This document shows positions 16,061 to 23,325 of a DNA stretch of 64,000 nucleotides, piece by piece (positions within the stretch are counted from its first letter, which is position 1; the number at the start of each line of letters is the position of its first letter). The position numbers and the translations under genes are program-made. The notes below the pieces were generated by a model. It saw only the letters and a list, made by a program, of their open reading frames with translations, was not told where the DNA came from and searched no databases. This DNA comes from Vicinamibacteria bacterium (GTDB lineage: Bacteria > Acidobacteriota > Vicinamibacteria > Fen-336), in NCBI GenBank assembly GCA_025994075.1, contig JAMQGV010000026.1:38438-102437 (forward strand), written 5' to 3'.

Positions 16061-17545
16061 ATGGAGATCCGCCACTGGATCGGCGGCCGCGCCCACGACG
16101 GCCCGGTCGAGCGCTGGGGAGACGTCTTCGACCCGGCGACGGGGCGGCGCGAGGCCCAGGTCGCCTTCGCCACGCCGGAGCTCGTGGACCACGCGGTGAA
16201 GGTGGCGACGGAAGCGGCGGCGGGCTGGCGCAACGCGTCGCTCTCCGTGCGGACGCGGGTGATGTTCGCCTTCCGCGAGCTGGTCGAGAAGCGCAAGCAG
16301 GACATCGCCCGGATCCTGACCCGCGAGCACGGCAAGGTGCTCTCCGACGCGATGGGCGAGGTCCAGCGCGGGCTCGAGGTGGTCGAGTTCGCCTGCGGCA
16401 TCGCCCAGCTCCAGAAGGGCGAGTTCTCGGAGAACGTCTCCTCCGACGTCGACTCGTACTCGATCCGCCAGCCGCTCGGGGTCGTCGCGGGCATCACCCC
16501 GTTCAACTTCCCCGCCATGGTCCCGATGTGGATGTACCCGATCGCGCTGGCCTGCGGCAACGCGTTCCTGCTCAAGCCGTCCGAGAAGGACCCGTCGGCC
16601 GCCAACCTCAGCGCGGAGCTGTTGCGCGAGGCCGGCCTGCCGGACGGCGTCTTCAACGTCGTGCACGGCGACAAGGTGGCGGTCGACGCGATCCTGAACC
16701 ACCCGGGCATCGCCGCGGTGAGCTTCGTCGGCTCGACGCCGATCGCCCGCCACGTGTACGAGACCGGCACCCGCGCCGGCAAGCGGGTGCAGGCGCTCGG
16801 CGGCGCCAAGAACCACATGGTCGTGCTGCCCGACGCCGACCTCGACCTGGCTGCCGATTCGGCCGTCGGCGCCGGGTACGGGTCCTCGGGCCAGCGCTGC
16901 ATGGCGATCTCGGTCGTGGTCGCGGTGGGCGACGTCGCCGATCGCCTGCTGCCCCGGATCCGAGAACGGCTGCGCAAGCTGAAGGTGGCCCCGGGCCTGG
17001 AGCCGGGCGCCGACATGGGTCCGCTGGTGACCCGCGAGCACCAGCAGCGCGTGCTCTCGTACGTCGACAAGGGCGTGGCGGAGGGCGCGAAGCTGCTGGA
17101 GGACGGCCGCGGGCACGGCATCCCCGGCGACGGCTTCTTCCTCGGCCCCTGCCTGTTCGACCACGTGCGGCCGGAGATGGCGATCTACCGCGACGAGATC
17201 TTCGGCCCGGTGCTTGGCGTCGTGCGGGTGGCCAGCTACGAGGAGGCGCTCGCGCTGGTCAACGCCAACCCGTGGGCCAACGGGGTCGCGATCTTCACCA
17301 ACGACGGCGGCGCCGCGCGGCGCTTCCAGAACGAGGTCCAGGTCGGCATGGTCGGCATCAACGTGCCGATCCCGGTGCCGATGGCCTACTACTCCTTCGG
17401 CGGCTGGAAGGCCTCGCTGTTCGGCGACTCCCACGCGTACGGCCGCGAGGCCGTGCACTTCTACACCCGCGGCAAGGTGGTCACGGCCCGCTGGCCCGAC
17501 CCCAAGCACCGCGGCGTCAACCTCGGCTTCCCGCAGATGAAGTGA
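16061..17545 (+). CDS. mmsA: Methylmalonate/malonate-semialdehyde dehydrogenase (CoA-acylating)
   Basis: The 494-aa aldehyde dehydrogenase turns methylmalonate semialdehyde into propionyl-CoA, or malonate semialdehyde into acetyl-CoA, with NAD and CoA and loss of CO2. Seen are GITPFNFPAMVPMWM (cofactor region with the MmsA-type PFNFP), KPSEKDPS, GSTPIARHVYE, and C280 in GYGSSGQRCMAIS as the catalytic cysteine. The family's usual glutamate general base is replaced by GGAKNH, as in MmsA enzymes. It closes the pyrimidine pathway by feeding central metabolism. A clear GGAGG ribosome site precedes the ATG. Confidence 0.92.
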   Translation: MEIRHWIGGRAHDGPVERWGDVFDPATGRREAQVAFATPELVDHAVKVATEAAAGWRNASLSVRTRVMFAFRELVEKRKQDIARILTREHGKVLSDAMGEVQRGLEVVEFACGIAQLQKGEFSENVSSDVDSYSIRQPLGVVAGITPFNFPAMVPMWMYPIALACGNAFLLKPSEKDPSAANLSAELLREAGLPDGVFNVVHGDKVAVDAILNHPGIAAVSFVGSTPIARHVYETGTRAGKRVQALGGAKNHMVVLPDADLDLAADSAVGAGYGSSGQRCMAISVVVAVGDVADRLLPRIRERLRKLKVAPGLEPGADMGPLVTREHQQRVLSYVDKGVAEGAKLLEDGRGHGIPGDGFFLGPCLFDHVRPEMAIYRDEIFGPVLGVVRVASYEEALALVNANPWANGVAIFTNDGGAARRFQNEVQVGMVGINVPIPVPMAYYSFGGWKASLFGDSHAYGREAVHFYTRGKVVTARWPDPKHRGVNLGFPQMK

Positions 17546-17572
17546 GCCCCGCGCCGGGCGCGCGGGAACGGC

Positions 17573-17677
17573 GAACGGCGCCGCAGAGTCACAGAGGGCA
17601 CTGAGACGCTCAGAGGGCACGGCCCCGAGCGGACGCATTCGCGAGCTCTGTGTCTCTGTGCCTCGGTGGCGCCGTTC
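17573..17677. repeat. Short inverted-repeat element (MITE- or REP-like)
   Basis: The left arm begins GAACGGCGCC at 17573 and runs into CAGAG-rich sequence (CGCAGAGTCACAGAGG). The right arm, read on the minus strand from 17677, begins with the same GAACGGCGCC and then ACCGAGGCACAGAGACACAGAG. The matching outer 10 bases and the shared CACAGAG words give an imperfect hairpin about 105 bases long. It lies alone between the pyrimidine operon and the next gene. CACAGAG-type dispersed repeats occur in many high-GC genomes, so more copies are expected elsewhere. Confidence 0.55.
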
Positions 17678-17741
17678 CCCGTCGCGGACCACGGCCCCGC
17701 GACTATGATTCGTGGGCGGCGGCTGGAGGCGCCCCTCGCGA

Positions 17742-18995
17742 GTGAAGATCGCGGTCGTCGGCAGCGGCATCGCAGGGCTGGCCAGCGCGTGGGCGCTCGG
17801 CGAGCGCCACGCGGTGCACGTGCTCGAGGCGCACCGTGCGCCGGGCATGCACGCGCACGCGCTCGAGGTCGGCGGCGCGACCCGGGCCGTCGTCGACGTG
17901 CCGCTGCGGGTCTTCTACCCCGCCTACTACCCGACGCTGATGAGCCTCTACGCGGCTGCCGGGCTCGGCACCCGGGCCGTCGACGCCTCCGGGGCCTACG
18001 CCCGGATGGGCGAGTCGCGTGCGTACTTCCGCTATCGCAACCTTCGCTTCGCGGGCCACAGCCTGCCCTGGGTCCCGCCACGCGTGCTGGCGTCGGCCGT
18101 TGGACGGCGCATCCTCCGCGACTACCTGCGATTCACCCGCGAGGCGCAACGCTGGCGGGACGCGGGGAGCTTCCCCGCCACGCCGCTCGGCGCGCACCTG
18201 GACGCGGCCGGTTACTCGGACGCGTTCGTCGACGGCCTGCTGCTGCCCTCGTTCGCGGCGATCGCGACGTGCAGCCACCGCCACGTGCGCGAGTACCCGC
18301 TCGAGGTCGTGGCCCGCTACTTCACCGGCGGCTTCCTGTTCGCCAGCGTGCGCCGCGCGGAGGGCGGCGCGACTGCCGTCGCCCGCAGGCTGCTGTCGCG
18401 GGCGACCTCGGTGCGGCTCGGCGTCGGCGTCGAAGCCGTGCGCGCGAGCGGGGACGGCGCCGAGGTCGTCGTCGACGGCGTGGCGGAGCGCTTCGACCAC
18501 GTCGTCGTCGCCACCCAGGCCAACCAGGCCGCGGGTCTCGTGGCCGACGCCCTGCCGACAGAAGCCACGGCGCTGCGCCGGTTCCGCTACGAACCCGTGC
18601 GCGTCGTCATGCACTCCGACCCCGGCCTCATGCCCCCGCACCGCGGCGACTGGGCCCCGGTCAACCTGCTCACCGAGCGGGGCGCCGATCGCCCGATGGC
18701 CACGATCTGGGTCAACGCCGTGGCCCCCGAGCTCGCCCGCGAGGCGCCCGTGTTCCAGACCGTGCACCCGCTGCGCGAGCCGGCTGCGGGCACGCTGCTC
18801 TCCGAGGCCCGCTTCGAGCGGCCGCTGGTCGACGCCGAGAGCTCCGGCGCGTGGAAACAGCTCGCGGACTCGCTGGGCGACCCCGGCCGGCGCGTCTGGT
18901 TCTGCGGTTCCTACGCCGCCGCCGGCGTGCCGCTGCTGGAAAGCGCGGCCGCCTCGGCCCTCCGCGCCGCCCGCTCGATCGACCCGGCGCCTTGA
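17742..18995 (+). CDS. FAD/NAD-binding amine-oxidase-like oxidoreductase
   Basis: The 417-aa protein opens directly with a dinucleotide-binding fold (KIAVVGSGIAGLASAWAL, residues 2-19) and ends with a typical FAD closing segment (RVWFCGSYAAAGVPLLESA). It resembles the COG2907 group of predicted flavin oxidoreductases, often encoded beside fatty-acid cyclopropane synthases. Here it stands alone. The substrate is unknown. I chose the GTG at 17742 because it starts immediately before the nucleotide fold; an ATG ten codons upstream is possible. Confidence 0.7.
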   Translation: MKIAVVGSGIAGLASAWALGERHAVHVLEAHRAPGMHAHALEVGGATRAVVDVPLRVFYPAYYPTLMSLYAAAGLGTRAVDASGAYARMGESRAYFRYRNLRFAGHSLPWVPPRVLASAVGRRILRDYLRFTREAQRWRDAGSFPATPLGAHLDAAGYSDAFVDGLLLPSFAAIATCSHRHVREYPLEVVARYFTGGFLFASVRRAEGGATAVARRLLSRATSVRLGVGVEAVRASGDGAEVVVDGVAERFDHVVVATQANQAAGLVADALPTEATALRRFRYEPVRVVMHSDPGLMPPHRGDWAPVNLLTERGADRPMATIWVNAVAPELAREAPVFQTVHPLREPAAGTLLSEARFERPLVDAESSGAWKQLADSLGDPGRRVWFCGSYAAAGVPLLESAAASALRAARSIDPAP

Positions 18996-19028
18996 CCCGC
19001 GGCGCCGCGGGTGGCAGTTTCAGCCTGC

Positions 19029-19901
19029 ATGGCGAGCGGCGCGAAGAAACCGGCCCCCAAGAAGAAGGCCGCGGCGAAGGCCGCGACCCCGCGCAAGGCC
19101 GCCCCGACGGGCCTGCCCGCGACGCTCGCCCGGCTCGAGTCGAGCCACGATGCGTTGCGCGAGGCGCTGGCCGAGGTCCCGCGGGCCGCCGACTTCCAGC
19201 CGCTCGCCGACCACCTGTACGAGTTCGCGCAGATCGCGCCGACGCTCTCGGCCCGGCTGGGCGACTTCGCCTCGATCGTCGAGACGCTGCAGGCACTGCA
19301 CGGCGCGCTGTCCGAGGCCGTGTCGCTGGTGCCGCGCGCCGAGGAGTACGAGCCGCTGGCCGAGCCTCTGCGCCGCTTCGCCCAGTCGGCGCCGGCACTC
19401 GTCGGCGCGCTCGAAGAGGTGGTGAGCGCGACGCGTCCGCTGGCCGGGCCGCTGCGCGAGTTCGCCACCGTCGCCCCGGCGCTGGGCGAGCGGCTCGCCG
19501 ACGTCGCCCGCGCGGCGGCCCCGCTCGCGGACGCCGTGCGCCGGCTCGACCGCCTCGACGCCACGGTCGCCCGCCTCGAGCAGCTCGCCGGTCCGGCCGG
19601 TACCGCGGCGGGTGCGGGTGGCCTGGCCAGCGCTCCCCTGGGCGACGCCCCGGACCAGGTGGCCCGGGCCCGCGCGCTGATCCTCGAGGCGCTGGAGTCG
19701 CTGCCCCGGCGCGAGGAGTACGAACCGGCCGCGGCCCAGCTCCGCGAGATCGCCAGCGTGTCGCCGACGCTGCTCGACTGGATGCGCGAGGTGCCCCGGC
19801 TCTCCGCCCCGCTGCGCGACTCGATCGAGCGCCTGTGCGAGGCCACCGCGCTGCTCGGCGAGGTCGAGCAGCGCCTGGTCGCGGCGACTCGCGGCCAGTA
19901 G
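19029..19901 (+). CDS. Helical repeat protein with lysine-rich, H1-like N-terminus
   Basis: The 290-aa protein starts with a lysine/alanine/proline tail (residues 1-27, AKKPAPKKKAAAKAA) like that of histone-H1-like proteins. It then has a repeated helical unit: VPRAADFQPLADHLYEFAQ (about 50-68), VPRAEEYEPLAEPLRRFAQ (101-119), a partial copy at 137-150, and LPRREEYEPAAAQLREIAS (225-243). Each unit is followed by a second helix with SPTL/APAL. There is no membrane segment. I recognise no family. A DNA-associated scaffold or apolipoprotein-like helical bundle is possible but not shown. Confidence 0.6.
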   Translation: MASGAKKPAPKKKAAAKAATPRKAAPTGLPATLARLESSHDALREALAEVPRAADFQPLADHLYEFAQIAPTLSARLGDFASIVETLQALHGALSEAVSLVPRAEEYEPLAEPLRRFAQSAPALVGALEEVVSATRPLAGPLREFATVAPALGERLADVARAAAPLADAVRRLDRLDATVARLEQLAGPAGTAAGAGGLASAPLGDAPDQVARARALILEALESLPRREEYEPAAAQLREIASVSPTLLDWMREVPRLSAPLRDSIERLCEATALLGEVEQRLVAATRGQ

Positions 19902-19948
19902 CCGGAGCTTCGGCCGCGGCGCCGATCGCAGGCTAGGATCGCGCACGG

Positions 19949-21322
19949 ATGGCGACGCGCTACCGCTTCGACGGCTTCACGCTCTCCCCGGCCCGCCGGC
20001 TGCTCGCCCGCGACGGCCGCGCGGTGCCGCTGATCCCCCGCTACTTCGACCTGCTGGTACTGCTCGTCGAGCGCCGCGGGGAGGCGCTGCACCGGCGCGA
20101 GCTGATGGACCGGGTGTGGGCCGACGTCGTCGTCTCGGAGGGGGCGCTGACCCAGGCCGTGCGCACGCTGCGGCGCACGCTGGAGGCGGACGGCAGTGGT
20201 GCCGAGTTCATCCGCACGGTCTCGCGGCACGGCTACCAGTTCGCGCACGCCGTGATCGAGGAGCCCGACGCCGACGAGCCGCTGCCGGCGGCAGACCCGG
20301 GGCCGCCCTCGCCGCCGGCGGGCGTCGAGGAGCGACGCGCGGCGGCCCTCGCGCGCCTGCTCGACGCAGCCACCGACGACGACGGGCGGCGCGAGGCCGC
20401 GGGCGAGCTGCACGCCCTCGGCACGGCGGCCGCGCTGTCAAGCCTGTCCGCCGACGCGGCCGGCGCGCGCGGCTGGGCGTACCTGCGCGACACGCGCTGG
20501 GAACACGCCGAGGCCGGCCGCGTGCCGGTGCTCGCCGCGCCCGGCGGCGCCCGGGCGTGGGCCGCACTGGCCGCGTTGCGCCTGCGGCGCGCGGTGCGCT
20601 TCGTCGGCGAGCGCTGGGCCGCCGCCAGCGCCGGCGGCGCTGCGGCCGGCGCGATCGCCGGCCTGCTCGGCGGCATCGTCCTCGCGATGCTGCGCGAGAG
20701 CCCGCTCGACGCGTCGCTGCTGCTGACGCTGCTGCTGGTCGGCGTCGTCATCGGCGGCCTCGGCGCCGCGGGCGTGGGCTGCGGCCTGGCAGCGGCCGAA
20801 GCCGCGGTGCGCTCGTGGCGCACCCTGGCCCTCGTGATCGGCGGCGCGCTCGGCGGGGCGCTGGTCGGTGCGGCCGCGCGGGGCCTCGCCCGCGGCCTGC
20901 TGCTCACCGTGTCCGGCGAAGACGTGGCCGCCATCGGCGGCGGCGTGGAGGGCCTCGTGATCGGGACCGCGGCCGGCCTCGCCTGGGGCTGGGGCACGCG
21001 CGGCGCCGAGGGTTTCCTGGCCGCGCCCCACGGGTGGCGTCGCGCGCGGCTCGCGCTCGGCACGGGCCTCGCCTGTGCCGTGGCCGCCACGCTGCTGACG
21101 CTGGCCGGGGGAGCGCTGGGAGCCACCAGCCTGCACCGCCTGGCCGAGCGCTTTCCCGACTCCCGGGTCCGCCTCGACGCCATGGGCCGCCTCGCCGGCG
21201 AACCCGGGTTCGGCCCCCGCACCCGGGCCGGCCTCGGCGCCTGGGAGGGCCTCCTCTTCGGCGGCGGCCTGGCCTGGGGGCTGGCACGGCGGCCGCGCGA
21301 GCGCGCCCTCAGCGAGCCCTGA
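19949..21322 (+). CDS. CadC-like winged-helix regulator with multi-pass membrane domain
   Basis: The 457-aa protein has an OmpR-type winged helix at residues 1-105 (FDLLVLLVERRGEALHRREL, VWADVVVSEGALTQAVRTLR, FIRTVSRHGYQF). An acidic linker and a short helical part follow. The C-terminal two thirds hold about six glycine/alanine-rich hydrophobic segments (for example GGIVLAML, LLLTLLLVGVVIGGLG, LVIGGALGGALVGAAARG). CadC-type proteins normally have a single membrane pass and a periplasmic sensor. Here the membrane part is large and resembles a glycine-zipper bundle. It probably binds DNA at the membrane in response to an unknown signal. Confidence 0.7.
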   Translation: MATRYRFDGFTLSPARRLLARDGRAVPLIPRYFDLLVLLVERRGEALHRRELMDRVWADVVVSEGALTQAVRTLRRTLEADGSGAEFIRTVSRHGYQFAHAVIEEPDADEPLPAADPGPPSPPAGVEERRAAALARLLDAATDDDGRREAAGELHALGTAAALSSLSADAAGARGWAYLRDTRWEHAEAGRVPVLAAPGGARAWAALAALRLRRAVRFVGERWAAASAGGAAAGAIAGLLGGIVLAMLRESPLDASLLLTLLLVGVVIGGLGAAGVGCGLAAAEAAVRSWRTLALVIGGALGGALVGAAARGLARGLLLTVSGEDVAAIGGGVEGLVIGTAAGLAWGWGTRGAEGFLAAPHGWRRARLALGTGLACAVAATLLTLAGGALGATSLHRLAERFPDSRVRLDAMGRLAGEPGFGPRTRAGLGAWEGLLFGGGLAWGLARRPRERALSEP

Positions 21323-21380
21323 GCCAACCCTCACATCTCGCTCAGGCCCCCGTGGCCGCCGCGGCCGAACGTGGCCGGGC

Positions 21381-21866
21381 ATGGAACTCACGCTGCTGCC
21401 GTCGCTCCACCGCCTCGGGGCGTTCCGGGGGGAACTCCGCATCGAGTCCGCCGCGCCACTCGAGTGGATCGACCTTACAGCCCGGGTCGAGGACTTCGTC
21501 CGCCGCTCCGGCCTGTCGGCGGGCCTGGTCAACGTCCAGGTCCGCCACACGACCGCCGGGATCGTGGTCAACGAGGACGAGCCGCTGCTGCGCGAGGACC
21601 TCGAGGCCCTGCTCGAGCGGGTGGCCCCGCGGGCCCTGCCCTATGCCCACGACCAGATCCACCTCCGGCCCGGGGTCCCGCCCGACGAGCGGCCGAACGG
21701 CCACTCGCACGCGAAGTCGCTGTTCCTGCGCGCCTCGGAGTCGATCAACGTCGCGGACGGCGAACTCCAGCTCGGCCGCTGGCAGCGGGTGTTCCTGCTC
21801 GAGCTCGACGGACCGCGCGAGCGCCTCGTGTCGCTGATGGCCCTCGGCCTGGGCGCGGGGGCGTGA
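21381..21866 (+). CDS. YjbQ family protein (UPF0047)
   Basis: The 161-aa protein shows the conserved histidine and acidic set of the YjbQ/UPF0047 family: VNVQVRHTTAGIVVNED, then ERPNGHSHAKSLFL, and a C-terminal GRWQRVFLLELDGPR. Family members form compact trimers with a metal-like pocket and have been linked to weak thiamine-phosphate synthase activity, although their true role is unclear. Its stop overlaps the GTG of the radical SAM gene, so both were once an operon. Confidence 0.82.
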   Translation: MELTLLPSLHRLGAFRGELRIESAAPLEWIDLTARVEDFVRRSGLSAGLVNVQVRHTTAGIVVNEDEPLLREDLEALLERVAPRALPYAHDQIHLRPGVPPDERPNGHSHAKSLFLRASESINVADGELQLGRWQRVFLLELDGPRERLVSLMALGLGAGA

Positions 21867-23271
21867 AGGTCAAGCTGATCCTGCCGGCCCTGACCGAGGC
21901 GACGAGCCCCTTCTTCAGGCCGATCAAGTACTCGCTGTTCCCGCCGCTCGGCCTGGCCACGCTGGCGGCGCACCTCGCACCCGACGACGAGGTGGCCCTC
22001 TGCGACGAGCACGTCGAGGCGCTGGACCTCGACGACGAGCCCGACCTGGTCGCGATCGAGGCCTACGTCACCTCGGCGCGGCGCGCCTACGCGATCGCCG
22101 ACCACTACCGCGGTCGCGGGGCCCACGTGGCGATCGGCGGACTGCACCCCACGTCGCTCCCGGGCGAAGCCGCCGCCCACGCCGACACCGTGTTCGTGGG
22201 CCCGGGCGAAGACACCTGGCCCCGCTTCCTCGAGGACCTCCGGAACGGCCGCCCCGGCCGTCTCTATCGATCCACGTCGCGCACCCTGCACGGGCAGCCG
22301 CCGCCGCGCCGCGACCTGATCCGTCGCGAGCTCTACCTGGTGCCGAACTCGATCGTCGTCTCCCGCGGCTGTCCCCATCGCTGCGACTTCTGCTACAAGG
22401 AGGCGTTCTTCGCGGGCGGGCGGTCGTTCTACCTGCAGCGGGTCGACGAGGCTCTCGCCGAGATCGAGCGGCTCCCCGGGCGCCACCTCTACTTCCTCGA
22501 CGACCACCTCTTCGGCGACCCGCGCTTCGCCGCAGCGCTCTTCGACGGCATGCGCGGCATGGGCCGGCTGTGGCAGGCGGCGTCCACCGTCGACGCCGTG
22601 CTGCGCCCCGGACTGCTCGAGAAGGCCGTCGCCTGCGGCCTGCGGAGCCTGTTCGTCGGCTTCGAGACGCTCGACGCCGAGTCGCTCCGGAGCCACGCCA
22701 AGCGCCAGAACCTGCGCCAGGACTACGCCGCGGCCGTGCGCCGCCTGCACGACCAGGGCGTGATGGTGAACGCCAGCTTCGTGTTCGGCACGGATGCCCA
22801 CGACGAGACGGTGTTCGAGCGCACCGTCGACTGGGCGGTCGGGCAGGGCGTCGAAACCGCGACCTTCCACGTGCTGACGCCCTACCCCGGCACCGCACTG
22901 CACGCGCGCCTGCGCGCCTGCGGGCCGAGGGCCGGTTGCTGCACGAGGACTGGGACCGCTACGACACCCGCCACGCGGTGTTCCAGCCCGCCCGCATGAG
23001 CCCCGAGCGGCTCGAGCGCGGATACCGCTGCGCCTACCGGGAGTTCTATCGCTGGGGATCCCTCTTCCGCGGGGCGGCCACGAAACCGGACCTGCGCGGC
23101 GCGGTGCGACACCTCGCCTACGCCGCCGGCTGGAAGAAGTTCGAGCCCGTGTGGGACCTGCTGATCCGGTTGCGGCGGGCCGGGATGGCGCTGCCGGTGC
23201 TCGAACGGGTGCTCGCGGGCTCGCCGCCCAACGAGCGGAGATCGCGATCCGTCGAGGCCGCTGCGGCCTGA
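21863..23271 (+). pseudogene. B12-binding radical SAM protein, frameshifted
   Basis: An N-terminal cobalamin-binding-like domain (residues 1-130, LFPPLGLATLAAHL, AIGGLHPTSLPGEA) is followed by a radical SAM core with SRGCPHRCDFCYK, the CxxxCxxC cluster site. The frame breaks at a perfect 8-base tandem duplication, GCGCCTGC at 22906-22913 and 22914-22921. Removing one copy restores YPGTALHARLRAEGRLL and joins the rest (WDRYDTRHAVFQPARMSPE) to the stop at 23271, a 466-aa protein with whole-codon length. As it stands, translation would end at 22999. It may be a true recent mutation, a phase-variation state, or an assembly error. Confidence 0.85.
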
Positions 23272-23280
23272 AACGGGAAC

Positions 23281-23315
23281 GGCCGGCGCGGCCCCCTGAC
23301 GGGACCGCGCCGGCC
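23281..23315. terminator. Bidirectional GC hairpin between convergent genes
   Basis: Arms GGCCGGCGCGG (23281-23291) and CCGCGCCGGCC (23305-23315) pair perfectly over 11 bp around a 13-base loop. It sits nine bases past the radical SAM stop and ten bases from the end of the facing glutamate dehydrogenase gene. There is no T run on either side, as at other terminators in this genome. Confidence 0.6.
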
Positions 23316-23325
23316 GGGGAGAACT

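Noticed and set aside
14606..17848. A 1080-codon minus-strand open frame across the aminotransferase and mmsA genes
   Set aside because: It is antisense to two well-defined enzymes, crosses gene boundaries and has repetitive composition.
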